Assembly: GCA_958296445.1 (NCBI GenBank)
Contig: OY282565.1
Location: 1,939,570 to 2,003,569, forward strand
From: an uncultured Dehalococcoidia bacterium
GTDB lineage: Bacteria > Chloroflexota > Dehalococcoidia > Lucifugimonadales > UBA3495
Length of the DNA stretch: 64,000 nucleotides
Direction of reading: 5' to 3'
The position numbers and the translations under genes are program-made. Position 1 is the first letter of the stretch. Every line of letters starts with the position of its first letter. Below are positions 9,003 to 17,392 of the stretch, piece by piece. The notes under the pieces are model-generated. The model worked only from the letters and a program-made list of their open reading frames with translations. It was not told where the DNA came from and searched no databases.

Positions 9003-9315
9003 TTATCTCCTGTGCACGAACCGGATTTGATTCTGCCACTCGTTTTCGTGGGAGGTTTGTATCATTCGGAGCAGGTTTCGGATAGAGAGAAAATTGCGGA
9101 ATTGCCCTTTGGCAGCCTGAGCAAAGGGGAGGGTTTCACTGGCCAAGGTGAGATTCTTCGCTTTGCTCAGAATGACAGGTGTTTGCTCAGATGACAGATA
9201 TTTGCTTAGAATGACAAGTATTTGCCCGAATAGTAGATGTTTGCTTGGTGTATTACTACAACCCCGGCAAGGGTAGGCCATAGCGCGGTGGCTTATCGGC
9301 GAGGAATTTGGGCAT
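9003..9315 (-). pseudogene. DUF5615 PIN-like toxin disrupted by repeat
   Basis: Directly after the DUF433 gene (8-nt gap) an ATG at 9315 opens MPKFLAD, matching the MPRFLADEGF start of the intact toxin at 42391. The frame is then lost. At 9083-9003 the toxin C-terminus reappears: NLLRMIQTSHENEWQNQIRF, then VHRR and stop, against GLLEMIGASLEGEWENRIRF, then VERR. About 210 bp between the two ends consist largely of a dispersed R1 repeat. Some 80 central residues, including most of the PIN-like core, are gone, so no functional toxin can be made. Confidence 0.8.
9084..9245 (+). repeat. R1 dispersed repeat inside toxin remnant
   Basis: Starts with GAGAAAATTGCGGAATTGCC, continues through CAGCCTGAGCAAAGGGGAGGG and ends with ATTCTTCGCTTTGCTCAGAA at 9153 plus degenerate TTTGCTCAGATGACAG repeats. 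The CTGAGCAAAG-type left part and CTTTGCTCAG right part form an imperfect inverted repeat. Same family as near 12110, 18037, 18975, 20988, 27389, 28450, 29517, 52966, 53162 and 53352. Confidence 0.8.
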
Positions 9316-9323
9316 GGCTGTTT

Positions 9324-9701
9324 CTAGCCTTTGGTTTGCTGGGCTAAGTGGGTTTGCCTATCCTCTTCCAATTCTTCCTGCCGCACTTGTTCCCATAGGC
9401 GGGCGTAGTATTCTCGGGCGCCCGGCTGGGATAGCATTTCTTCCTCGAACCTGTCCCAGTCCTCTTCCCATTCTTTCATATATTGCTCAACTTCCTCTGG
9501 GTGGCGCAGGCTGTATCCGATGACCAAGTATATGTCTGCGATATCTAGGGTAGGGTATTGTCTTTTTATGTCTTGTGGGGTGTAGCCTTGGCGGTGGGAT
9601 ATTACGATTGACTCCAGGGGCACTCCGGTTCCGGTTACTCGAACCGTCCCGCTGGAAAGCAGGGTTAGAGGGACGCGCATTTTGTCGAAGGTCATTTCCA
9701 T
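9324..9701 (-). CDS. DUF433 antitoxin-like protein (orphan)
   Basis: 125 residues. The DUF433 helix-turn-helix region is seen as VPLESIVISHRQGYTPQDIKR followed by DIADIYLVIGYSLRHPEEVEQY (about residues 27-75). The rest is an acidic, probably coiled helix with QPGAREYYAR, shared with the DUF433 proteins at 42021 and 43027 (QPGAREFYAR). Such proteins are presumed antitoxins of PIN-like DUF5615 toxins. Here the expected partner immediately downstream exists only as the remnant at 9003-9315, making this an orphan antitoxin. Confidence 0.8.
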   Translation of the reverse strand: MEMTFDKMRVPLTLLSSGTVRVTGTGVPLESIVISHRQGYTPQDIKRQYPTLDIADIYLVIGYSLRHPEEVEQYMKEWEEDWDRFEEEMLSQPGAREYYARLWEQVRQEELEEDRQTHLAQQTKG

Positions 9702-9735
9702 TTTTTGTTTCCCTAAGCCGAATGGTTTTGGGGGG

Positions 9736-10758
9736 TTAGCTGGGATTGCGGCGCAGGGGGGCGCTTGCTTCGTGCATATAGCCTAGGATTTCGCGTTGGG
9801 ATTGCCAGAAGCCGGTTTCGTGGTAGGGGATTCCTTTTTCTTGGCAGAAGGTTTTTACTGCTTGGCGGGCGTCTTTGAGGCGGTTGCGGGGCATATTGGG
9901 GAAGAGGTGATGCTCAATTTGATAGTTCAGGCCGCCGTAGGCGAAGTCAATCAGGGGGTTGGGGAGGACGTCGCGGGCGGTTAGCACCTGCTGGCGGAGG
10001 TAGTCCAGCTTGGCGCCGGGATCCAGCACGGGCATACCTTTGTGGTTGGGGGCGAAAACCGAACCCATATACAGCCCGGCCAGGGCGCGATGCACTAGGA
10101 TGAACAGGGCGGCTTGCCAGGGCGGGAGGAAAAGGAACAGAACCGTTAGATACAGCGCGATGCCCACGGCTACCATTGTGACCTCGGCGGCCGGGTAGCG
10201 CACCCGCTCGCGACGTATCAGGTAGGCGATGCCGCCGCCCAGCAGGCTCAGGGAGGTAAGCAGCAGCATTGGGTAAAATAGGAACGCCTGATACTTCACT
10301 ACGAAGCGCAGGATGCCCCGCTTTTCGAGGGCCTGCTGTTCGGTGAAGGCGAACACCGAAACCTCGATGTCGCCGTCGGTGTCGAGCTGGTTGGGGTTGC
10401 GGTGGTGGGCGTTGTGCTTGTCTTGCCACCAACTGGGGGTCATTCCGGTGACCAGCCCGGCAAGCAGCATAACTAGGTCGTTGTTGCGGGCGGAGCGGAA
10501 AATCTGCCGGTGGCCCGAGTCATGCCCGATAAAGCCGAACTGCCCGAACACCATTGCCAGGAACACGGCGTTGAGCATCTGCACCCACAGGGAATCGAAA
10601 ACCACGATAACGGCCACGCCTAGGGCCAGCATCGCCAACGTTGCAGGTATCTTGACGGCGTAGTAAAGATACTGGCGATCCAGCAGCCCTTTTGCGGCGA
10701 TTATCCGCCGGAGTTGCAGGTATTCCTTGCCCGCCTCGTTGCGGGAAGCGTCTTGCAT
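9736..10758 (-). CDS. Fatty acid desaturase
   Basis: 340-residue membrane-bound di-iron desaturase with all three histidine boxes: HDSGH (about residue 79), HNAHH (about residue 117) and QIEHH in YQIEHHLFPNMPR (about residue 285). Hydrophobic helices lie between boxes 1 and 3. The QxxHH third box is typical of front-end/acyl-lipid desaturases. The upstream sequence stays open in frame back to the previous stop at 10881 without ATG/GTG/TTG, so ATG 10758 is used although a rarer start upstream is possible. It should introduce a double bond into membrane acyl chains; regiospecificity is unknown. Confidence 0.92.
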   Translation of the reverse strand: MQDASRNEAGKEYLQLRRIIAAKGLLDRQYLYYAVKIPATLAMLALGVAVIVVFDSLWVQMLNAVFLAMVFGQFGFIGHDSGHRQIFRSARNNDLVMLLAGLVTGMTPSWWQDKHNAHHRNPNQLDTDGDIEVSVFAFTEQQALEKRGILRFVVKYQAFLFYPMLLLTSLSLLGGGIAYLIRRERVRYPAAEVTMVAVGIALYLTVLFLFLPPWQAALFILVHRALAGLYMGSVFAPNHKGMPVLDPGAKLDYLRQQVLTARDVLPNPLIDFAYGGLNYQIEHHLFPNMPRNRLKDARQAVKTFCQEKGIPYHETGFWQSQREILGYMHEASAPLRRNPS

Positions 10759-10878
10759 CGCCGCGTCCAGAAATTCCCGGTTCGCGGTGATGCTCGTAGC
10801 TCTGGAGGACAGATTTTGCGTAGTTATGCCTGACTCTCCCGGTTCAATTTCGGTGGCGTTGGTGGCGCGGGTGGGCGG

Positions 10879-11679
10879 TTAGGCGGTCAATACTCTGGCG
10901 GTTTCCTCGCGGATGCGGGCCGCCGACTCACGGAGGGAGTTCAGCACGATGGTTGGGGGGGCCGGGGCAACGGAGGTGTAGTTGACTCCCAGATCCAGCA
11001 GTTCTTGGGGGGAGAGGCGGAGCGCGGAGTGGTTGACGGGGATGTAGACTTTGGCCTTGCCTACGGCGTTGACCCGGGCGGCCAAGTCCACGAAGGTTTG
11101 GCGCAGGCGGGGGTCGTTGGGGTCGGTCATTCCTAGGGCGGTGGATATGTCGGTGGGGCCTAGGGATATGACGTCCACGCCGTCCACGGCGGCGATTTCC
11201 TCGATTTCGTCTAGGCCGCGTTTGTCCTCGGTCATTACGATGAGCAGTATTTCCTCGTTGAAGGTTCGCATATGTTCGAGCCAGGGGGTGGAGCCGTAGC
11301 CGGCGGCGCGGGTGCTGCCGGCGCCGCCGCGCTCGCCTTGGGGCGGGTAGCGGACGGCGGCGACGGCGCGGCGGGCGCCTTCGACGCCCTCGATGTGCGG
11401 CACCTGGATGCCTTGGGCGCCGGCGTCGAGCAGGCGGAGGATGGTCTTGGGGTTGTTTTCCGGCACGCGCACGATGGGGGTTATGCCGCAGAGGTCGGCG
11501 ACGCGAATCATATCGGCGACGGTCTGCGTATTGAAGGCCGAATGCTCCATATCTATAAAGGCGCCGTCGAAACCGGCGGCGGCGATGATTTCCACGACTG
11601 CGGGGTCGGCGAAACCGATATGGCTGACGATGGCTAGTCCGCCTTCGCGCATAACGCGCTTGACGCGGTTTTCTTTCAT
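10879..11679 (-). CDS. HpcH/HpaI aldolase family protein
   Basis: 266 residues, ATG 11679 behind GAGGTG. Class II pyruvate aldolase fold (HpcH/HpaI/GarL): FDGAFIDMEHSAFN near residue 35 (catalytic His), ITPIVRVPENNP (Arg), IQVPHIEGVEGARRAVAA, YPPQGERG, then LIVMTEDKRGLDEIEEIA (metal-binding Glu region) and VISLGPTDISTALG (metal-binding Asp). The protein likely cleaves a 4-hydroxy-2-oxo acid to pyruvate and an aldehyde. The exact substrate cannot be deduced. A sigma70-like promoter lies just upstream. Confidence 0.92.
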   Translation of the reverse strand: MKENRVKRVMREGGLAIVSHIGFADPAVVEIIAAAGFDGAFIDMEHSAFNTQTVADMIRVADLCGITPIVRVPENNPKTILRLLDAGAQGIQVPHIEGVEGARRAVAAVRYPPQGERGGAGSTRAAGYGSTPWLEHMRTFNEEILLIVMTEDKRGLDEIEEIAAVDGVDVISLGPTDISTALGMTDPNDPRLRQTFVDLAARVNAVGKAKVYIPVNHSALRLSPQELLDLGVNYTSVAPAPPTIVLNSLRESAARIREETARVLTA

Positions 11680-11722
11680 AGCAATGCACCTCGTTGGCGA
11701 TGGTCTAACCGGGGCGGGTAAG

Positions 11723-11752
11723 AGTGTAGATACGGTTATGCGGCGCTGTCAA
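11723..11752 (-). promoter_or_regulatory. Putative sigma70 promoter of HpcH-like gene
   Basis: On the minus strand TTGACA (11752-11747), an 18-bp spacer and TACACT (11728-11723), about 40 bp before the aldolase start. Confidence 0.5.
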
Positions 11753-12177
11753 ACATTTAAGGGGGGTTGGTTAAGGGGGGTTGGGATTTTTTTTTGATTT
11801 CACTCCCATTTTCCCCCATTTTCTCCCATTTTGGCTGTTGGCGGGGTTGGGGGTGGGTGGGCGGGGGGCGTTTGGGCGGGGGGTGGGGATGCATTTAGCG
11901 GGGATGTGTATATTATGGTAGGGGAATGTGTTGGGGGTTGGCAAGGGCTAGGTGTCAGGAAAATGGCGGGGCGATGGCGAATTTTTTTCGGTGGAATTGC
12001 TCTTGGATTGGCGGGCCGGGGGGACGCCCCCACCCTAACCCTCCCCCGGAGGGGGAGGGGATAAATAGCGAAGCTAAGGGTCTTACTGCCCAAGGTGGGA
12101 TTCTTCGCTTTGCTCAGAATGACAGGTAGGCGGGGGAGGGGATTTTGTAGGCGGGTTGGGGATTTCGCAGGTGGGTT
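11753..12177. other. Repeat-rich intergenic region
   Basis: No gene supported. Contains duplicated TTAAGGGGGGTTGG near 11758, a CCCATTTT-type triple repeat at 11807-11832, an R3 element (GACGCCCCCACCCTAACC onward, with palindromic CCTCCCCCGGAGGGGGAGG) at 12023-12060, and an R1 element whose ATTCTTCGCTTTGCTCAG core starts at 12110. Confidence 0.6.
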
Positions 12178-12957
12178 TTAGGGGCGGGGGGGTGGGGTGG
12201 CGATTTCTATGGGGTTGCCTATGGAGGCGGCGCCGGGGGTTTCTACTGTGGCGTAGACGCCGAAGTAGGGGGCGCGGGCGGATGGGCGGTAGGATAGCAG
12301 TAGGCGGGGGGTGTCGAAGTCGCGCTGGCCGGTGTCGGGGTCTACGGTGGTGATGGCGCAGCGGGGGTCGGGGGCGGTTAGGCGCAGGCGCAGTTCGGGG
12401 CCGATGGCGATTACGCCGCCCAGCCAGAAGTCTTCCTCGTGGGGGGCGCAGCCGTCTAGCAGGAAGTTGGGTCGGAAACGGCGGGCCTCGAACTGCTTGA
12501 CGCCGCCTGCCTGCCGTTTTAGCAGGTCTATGGATGCTTGGGACAGCAGGGATATGGGGTATTCGTCGAAGGACAGGCCGGGGGCGTCGGTTTTGACTAG
12601 GCGAACCGGGCCGCCGCAGAAACGGGATAGGGCGTCGTTCCAGTCGCCGGGGGCTACTTGGCCGGAAACTAGGCGGCCCCATACGGGGGTGCGAACCGGC
12701 TCGCCCGGTTCTACCTGTCTTGACAGCTTTAGGCCGTCGGGGAAGGTTAGGGTCAGTTGTTCGGTTTCCGGGTCATAGTCGGAGAAAACTTGGGCCAATT
12801 GGGGGCGCTGGCGTTGGGTTAGCAGTCCGCCGCGCCCGTTTATTAGGTGAAAGCGGCGGTCGTCGGCGATGCCCGCCGGGGTTACGGATACGGAAGTTCG
12901 CGGCTGTAAGGCCAGCGATTTGACCGCGGCGGTGTAGATGGCGCTTATGGTGGGCAA
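12178..12957 (-). CDS. MOSC domain-containing protein
   Basis: 259 residues, TTG start at 12957 behind AGGAAAG. N-terminal MOSC_N beta barrel: ISAIYTAAVKSLALQP and GIADDRRFHLINGRGGLLTQRQ (residues 5-50). The MOSC domain is in the C-terminal half with EARRFRPNFLLDG and the conserved cysteine in DPRCAITTVDPDTG (about residue 200). The family includes YcbX-like and mARC-like proteins that carry sulfur or molybdenum cofactor. No molybdenum cofactor genes lie nearby, so its partner is unknown. Confidence 0.85.
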   Translation of the reverse strand: MPTISAIYTAAVKSLALQPRTSVSVTPAGIADDRRFHLINGRGGLLTQRQRPQLAQVFSDYDPETEQLTLTFPDGLKLSRQVEPGEPVRTPVWGRLVSGQVAPGDWNDALSRFCGGPVRLVKTDAPGLSFDEYPISLLSQASIDLLKRQAGGVKQFEARRFRPNFLLDGCAPHEEDFWLGGVIAIGPELRLRLTAPDPRCAITTVDPDTGQRDFDTPRLLLSYRPSARAPYFGVYATVETPGAASIGNPIEIATPPPRP

Positions 12958-12980
12958 TTTACTTTCCTGTTGCGGGCTGA

Positions 12981-13131
12981 TTTATTCGGGGCGGCGGCCT
13001 AGGGTGACTTCGATTTCCCACTGCTGTCCATTTTATTCGGGGCGGCGCCTAGGGTGACTTCGATTTCTTGTTGCTGCCCATTTTATTCGGGGCGGCGGCC
13101 TAGGGTGACTTCGATTTCTTGTTGCTGCCCA
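12981..13131 (-). repeat. Triplicated 3' end of the HtrA-like gene
   Basis: Three head-to-tail copies of a 50-51 bp unit (12981-13030, 13031-13080, 13081-13131). The last is the genuine C-terminal coding end GQQQEIEVTLGRRPE plus stop; the two others lie beyond the stop codon and differ by few bases, one with a single-G deletion. Confidence 0.9.
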
Positions 13132-14417
13132 TCGCGCAGCACGGTGAAGGTTACGGTATCGCCGGGGCTGTTGTGGTAGGTTAAATGGGCGATGAGGTCG
13201 CTGGAGCCGGCCACTGCGTTGGGGCCGATGGCGGTGATGATGTCGCCGCCTGCGGGGTATTCTATACCATCAATGGAGATGGTGGATTCGGAGCTGCGGA
13301 AACCGGCTTTGTCGGCGGGGCTGCCGTCAACGATATAGCTAATCAGTGCGCCGCGGGAGCCTTCGGGGAGATCCAGCTCTTTGGCGTATGCTGCGTCAAT
13401 GGTGGCGATTCTTACTCCCAGCCAGGGGTAGCTGAATTTGCCGTCGGCAATCAGGGCGGGAACCACCCGGCGGGCGATGTTGACCGGGACGGCCATGCCG
13501 ACGCCGGAGTAGTTTCCGGTGCGGCTGATAATCTGAGTGTTGATGCCGATGACGCGGCCTAGGCGGTCGAGCAGGGGGCCGCCGGAGTTGCCGGGGTTGA
13601 TGGCGGAGTCGGTCTGGATTACTTCGGGGATGGAAAACTGTTCTTGGCCCATTATGTTGCGTCCTACGGCGCTGACGATGCCGGAGGTCATCGTGAATTC
13701 TTGGCCGAAGGGGGCGCCTATCGCGACTGCCAGTTGGCCTACCTGCACATTGTCGCTGTCGGCCAGAGTGGCGGGTTGCAGGTTCCAGTCGCCTTGCTCC
13801 AGCTTGATTACGGCTAGGTCGGAATGGGGGTCGCCGCCGACTACGGTTGCGGTGGCTTGGGTGGAGTCGGCGAAAATTACGGTCACTTCGTTGGATTGGT
13901 CAATTACATTCTCAACCACGTGATGGTTGGTTACAATATGGCCCTGGGTGTCCCAGACGAAGCCGGAACCGGCGCTCCACAAGAGGTCGTCGGGAATCCC
14001 GGGCATTCCCCGGAGGGCTTCTGCGGCGGGGCTGGGAACCTGGATGTAGACTACCGAGGGGAGGGCTTTTTCGTAAATATCGGAAAGGACGTCCTCGAAG
14101 GCCGCTACGATTTGGTCGGATGTAATGGCGGCGGATGCAGTAGGGGCTAGGGCGGTGGGGGCGGATAAGCTCGCGGGAGCTGGGGCGCGTTCATTGCGGC
14201 TGGCCGGGGCTGAGGTTGCGACATTCGACGCTGATACGACTGCGACTGTTGGGCGCGACGAATCGTTGGGGGCGGGTTCTGCCGTGACTGCGGTTGTAGG
14301 GGGGGCGGAACCGCCGCCGCAAGCAACTAGGCCCGCGGCCAACGCGCATAGCAGTAGTAGCAGCGTTGTTGTCCGTAAGAGCATCGGGGGGAATATGGGA
14401 GCGGCAGGTTTTTTCAT
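13083..14417 (-). CDS. HtrA/DegP-like serine protease with PDZ domain, lipoprotein
   Basis: 444 residues, ATG 14417 behind GAGGTG. A lipoprotein signal ends LAAGLVAC (Cys33), followed by a long Ala/Pro/Ser/Thr-rich spacer. The trypsin-like core has His in VTNHHVVENV, Asp in DPHSDLAVIKL and Ser in INPGNSGGPLLD, i.e. a complete triad. A single PDZ domain follows (about residues 335-440: GVRIATIDAAYAK, GSPADKAGF, AGGDIITAIG). It should be an extracytoplasmic quality-control protease. It is divergent from the NfeD/slipin operon (98-bp shared region). Its 3' end is triplicated downstream. Confidence 0.93.
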   Translation of the reverse strand: MKKPAAPIFPPMLLRTTTLLLLLCALAAGLVACGGGSAPPTTAVTAEPAPNDSSRPTVAVVSASNVATSAPASRNERAPAPASLSAPTALAPTASAAITSDQIVAAFEDVLSDIYEKALPSVVYIQVPSPAAEALRGMPGIPDDLLWSAGSGFVWDTQGHIVTNHHVVENVIDQSNEVTVIFADSTQATATVVGGDPHSDLAVIKLEQGDWNLQPATLADSDNVQVGQLAVAIGAPFGQEFTMTSGIVSAVGRNIMGQEQFSIPEVIQTDSAINPGNSGGPLLDRLGRVIGINTQIISRTGNYSGVGMAVPVNIARRVVPALIADGKFSYPWLGVRIATIDAAYAKELDLPEGSRGALISYIVDGSPADKAGFRSSESTISIDGIEYPAGGDIITAIGPNAVAGSSDLIAHLTYHNSPGDTVTFTVLRDGQQQEIEVTLGRRPE

Positions 14418-14515
14418 TGGCTACACCTCGGGCGGGGTTTCTTAAATTCTAATACGCAAAGGGGAACGGCGCGGATTTTAGCCGGGGGGGTTGAGGGATT
14501 TTCAAGGGCGCTATT

Positions 14516-15898
14516 TTGGATAAGGCGATGCGGGGCTGTTTGAGGCGTTTGATTTCGGTTGGGACGGCGCTGGCTTTGTTGCTGGGGCTGGCGGGGCCGC
14601 TGGGGGGGCTGGCCGCGGCGCAGGAAGGGGCGGGGCGGCCTTATGCGCTGGTTATCACGGTGGACGGGGTGATAAATCCGGTGAAAGACCGCTATATCGG
14701 GCGGGCGATAGAGGAGGCGCAAGGGGGCGGGGCGGAGCTGCTGGTCATCAAGCTGGATACACCGGGCGGGCTGCTGGGCTCGACGCGGGACATTGTGGAG
14801 CGGCTGTTGGGGTCGCCGGTGGCTACGGCGGTGTATGTATCGCCGGCAGGGGCGCGGGCCGGGTCGGCGGGGACTTTTATTACGGCGGCGGCCAACTTTG
14901 CGGTTATGGCCCCGGGTTCCAACATTGGGGCGGCTACGCCGGTATCGTCTACGGGGCAGGATTTGGACGAAACGCTGGCAAGCAAGGTGGAGAACGATGC
15001 GGCGGCCCTGATTCGTAGTATCGCGCAGGAACGGGGGCGCAACGCTGAGCTGCTGGAGGCGACCGTGCGCGAAGCGGCGTCGTATACTGCCCAAGAAGCC
15101 GTGGACGGGAATGTGGCGGATTTTATCGCCGAGGATCTGGACAGTCTGCTGGCGCAACTGGACGGGCGCACGGCCCGGACGCCCGGGGGGCCGGTTACGC
15201 TGGAGACCGGGGGGCTGGCGACGCGGGATTTGGACAAGAATCTGCTGGAGGCGTTGCTGGAGTTTCTGTCCGACCCGAATGTGTCTTTCCTGTTGCTTAC
15301 TATCGGGGGTTTGGGGATAGTGATAGAGCTGTTCAGCCCCGGGCTGATTGTTCCGGCGGTTGTGGGGGTCATCTGCCTGATTCTGGCGTTTGTGGCTTTG
15401 GGGAATCTGCCGGCCAACTGGGCGGGGGTGGCGCTGATTCTGCTGGCGGTGGCACTGGCCGCCGCCGAGGTGGTGGTGGCGGGATTCGGGATTCTGGGCG
15501 TCGGGTCGGTGGTCTGCCTGGCACTGGGGGGGCTGTTGCTGTTCGCGCAGTTTGGGGACACTTCGCCGACGCTGCCGCCGCTGTCGGTGAACCGCTGGCT
15601 GATCGCCGGGACGGCGGTCGCGGCGGCGGGCAGCGTGTTATACTTGGCAAGGCAAGCGGTACAGTCGCGGCGGGGGCGGCGGGCGGATACGACGGCGGCA
15701 ATCATCGGGGAGACCGGGGCGGTCATCAGGACGCTGGCCCCGCGGGGCGCCGTCCGCATCGCCAACGATACTTGGACGGCGGTAAGCGGCGACGGCGGCC
15801 CCATCGAGGTGGGGGAGCCGGTGCGGGTGGTGGCCGTGGATGGGCTGGTGCTGACCGTGACCCGGCAGGAACCTTGGGAGCAGGACGATTTACTCTGA
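14516..15898 (+). CDS. NfeD family membrane serine protease
   Basis: 460 residues from TTG 14516 (AAGGG about 8 bases upstream; ATG 14528 is an alternative). Signal-like N-terminus, then a ClpP-fold protease domain: VDGVINPVKDRYI, LVIKLDTPGGLLGSTRDI, the catalytic Ser in GARAGSAGTFI (about residue 117) and Lys in ASKVENDAAALIRSIA. Several transmembrane helices follow at about residues 255-380, then a C-terminal OB-fold NfeD domain (GETGAVIRTLAPRGAVRI onward). Family members cleave membrane stomatin-like proteins; the slipin gene lies 72 bp downstream, the standard pairing. Confidence 0.92.
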   Translation: MDKAMRGCLRRLISVGTALALLLGLAGPLGGLAAAQEGAGRPYALVITVDGVINPVKDRYIGRAIEEAQGGGAELLVIKLDTPGGLLGSTRDIVERLLGSPVATAVYVSPAGARAGSAGTFITAAANFAVMAPGSNIGAATPVSSTGQDLDETLASKVENDAAALIRSIAQERGRNAELLEATVREAASYTAQEAVDGNVADFIAEDLDSLLAQLDGRTARTPGGPVTLETGGLATRDLDKNLLEALLEFLSDPNVSFLLLTIGGLGIVIELFSPGLIVPAVVGVICLILAFVALGNLPANWAGVALILLAVALAAAEVVVAGFGILGVGSVVCLALGGLLLFAQFGDTSPTLPPLSVNRWLIAGTAVAAAGSVLYLARQAVQSRRGRRADTTAAIIGETGAVIRTLAPRGAVRIANDTWTAVSGDGGPIEVGEPVRVVAVDGLVLTVTRQEPWEQDDLL

Positions 15899-15970
15899 CG
15901 TAACGACGTAACAACGGACGGATGACCGGGCAGGCAAAGTTTTGGCAAGGGAAATTGCGAGGAGGGCGAT

Positions 15971-16852
15971 ATGGCGGCAGGGCTTATAATGGTACAGCAA
16001 TACCAGCGGATGGTAGTGCAGCGGTTCGGGACATTTACCGGCACCAAGAGTTCCGGGCTTTACTTTCTGTTGCCCTTTGTGTATCACGGCACCAAGGTGG
16101 ACCTGCGGGAACGGGTGGCGCGGGTGCCGACCCAGAAGTACATTACCTCGGACAACGTGGTAGTGGATATGGACTTCGTGATTTACTACCGCATTATGGA
16201 AAGTCTGGCCGACCGGGCGGTGCTGGAAGTGCAGAACTTCGAGATGGCGGTGATTAACCTGGCCTTCGCCACGCTCCGGGCGGTTATCGGCTCGACTACG
16301 CTGACCGACGCGCTGGCGGAGCGGGAACGCATCCGCGATTCGCTACAGGTTCGGATGGACGAGGTTACGGAGCGGTGGGGGGTGAAGGTGTCGCAGGTGG
16401 AAATCAACGAGATAGACCCGCCGCCGGGGGTGAAGCAGGCGATGGAGCGGGAGAAGTCCGCCGAGGCGATCAAGACGGCGGAGATTACGGAGTCCGAGGG
16501 TGCCCGGCAGTCGCAAATCAACCGCGCCGAGGGGGAAAAGCAGTCGGCCATCCTGAAGGCGGAGGGCGAGCGGCAGGCGGAAATTCTGCAGGCCGAGGGC
16601 GAACAGCAGGCGGCGGTGCTGCGGGCAGCGGGGTTCAGCGAGGCGCTGGAGCGCATCAACCAGGTGGCGAACCAGGCGGACGGGCGGACGATGAGTCTGC
16701 AATACTTCGACACGCTGAAGTCGCTGGGGGATTCGCCGTCCACGAAGTGGATTTTCCCGATGGAGTTCACTTCGATGCTGGGCAACTTTATGTCTATGGG
16801 CAACAATGCCGGGGGGAACAGCGCCGGGGGGAACGGGAGCGGGGAGCGGTAG
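15971..16852 (+). CDS. Slipin/stomatin-like SPFH protein
   Basis: 293 residues, ATG 15971 behind GAGGAGGG. SPFH/band-7 domain begins at once (VQQYQRMVVQRFGTF, GLYFLLPFVYHGTKVDLRE, YITSDNVVVDMDFVIYYRI), followed by the alpha-helical heptad region rich in EGE, EGA and AEI repeats (about residues 150-225) and a Gly/Asn-rich tail. Typical slipins carry an N-terminal membrane hairpin before the SPFH domain; here only a few hydrophobic residues (MAAGLIMV) precede it. Pairs with NfeD upstream as a presumed membrane-microdomain unit. Ends at a strong terminator. Confidence 0.9.
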   Translation: MAAGLIMVQQYQRMVVQRFGTFTGTKSSGLYFLLPFVYHGTKVDLRERVARVPTQKYITSDNVVVDMDFVIYYRIMESLADRAVLEVQNFEMAVINLAFATLRAVIGSTTLTDALAERERIRDSLQVRMDEVTERWGVKVSQVEINEIDPPPGVKQAMEREKSAEAIKTAEITESEGARQSQINRAEGEKQSAILKAEGERQAEILQAEGEQQAAVLRAAGFSEALERINQVANQADGRTMSLQYFDTLKSLGDSPSTKWIFPMEFTSMLGNFMSMGNNAGGNSAGGNGSGER

Positions 16853-16881
16853 GGCGGGGCGGGGTAGCGGGGAGTTGGAAA

Positions 16882-16909
16882 GGCCGGGCGTTGCGCCCGG
16901 CCTTTTTTT
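16882..16909 (+). terminator. Intrinsic terminator of NfeD-slipin operon
   Basis: Perfect 9-bp stem GGCCGGGCG / CGCCCGGCC with TTG loop followed by seven T, 30 bp after the slipin stop. Confidence 0.92.
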
Positions 16910-16945
16910 GCGCGGGGTTAGCGGTATCTCCGCTTGGTGGTTTGT

Positions 16946-17392
16946 CTACCCGCGAACCTTACTGAAAAAGGGGGCGAGCAATAGGGAAGCTCCGTTGACG
17001 GACGCTCCGACAATCTTCCATAGTTGCTCTTCGGCGTCAACATCATAGAGTTGCCAATGAGCCGTTAAGCGTCCGTTTGCCGTTGTGCTGCAACCTTTCA
17101 GTTTACTTTTCCGGCCAAAGGCCAGTCTGTCTGCGGACTGGTCGTAATGGACTAGGGGATGCTCTTGGAGGGCTTCGATGGGTTGACCATTCTGCCTGAG
17201 GGGGATGAAGTGGGGCGACAGGAAGGATGTTGCGTTTATCAGCATTAGAGCGACTACGTCGTTGCCGTCCATTGTCCCGACCTTGACCACTAGGTTAATG
17301 TCATCATCGAAGGATATTCCGTCGGCCGGGGGCTGTTCGGTAGCGAACACTAATACATCAACTTCCGGGTCGTATGCGGTCGCTATGTCCAT
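16946..17392 (-). CDS. DUF2283-like putative antitoxin
   Basis: 148 residues; ATG 17392 behind AAGGGG. The N-terminus TAYDPEVDVLVFATEQPP then DDINLVVKVGTMDGNDVVALMLINAT resembles the YDPEaDvLyi...vvgi strand pattern of DUF2283 proteins. It is longer than a plain DUF2283 protein, and the C-terminal 80 residues are not recognised. Its start overlaps the stop of the upstream gene by 10 bp, which fits a translationally coupled toxin-antitoxin pair. The two genes are GC-poorer than their neighbours, hinting at acquisition. Confidence 0.5.
   Translation of the reverse strand: MDIATAYDPEVDVLVFATEQPPADGISFDDDINLVVKVGTMDGNDVVALMLINATSFLSPHFIPLRQNGQPIEALQEHPLVHYDQSADRLAFGRKSKLKGCSTTANGRLTAHWQLYDVDAEEQLWKIVGASVNGASLLLAPFFSKVRG

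Noticed and set aside
12083..12682. 199-codon minus-strand frame overlapping the MOSC gene
   Set aside because: Pro/Arg-rich shadow in another frame of the same strand; the MOSC frame has domain motifs and a ribosome-binding site.
14692..16047. 451-codon minus-strand frame opposite NfeD and slipin
   Set aside because: Ser/Thr/Pro/Ala-rich antisense translation of two well-supported genes.
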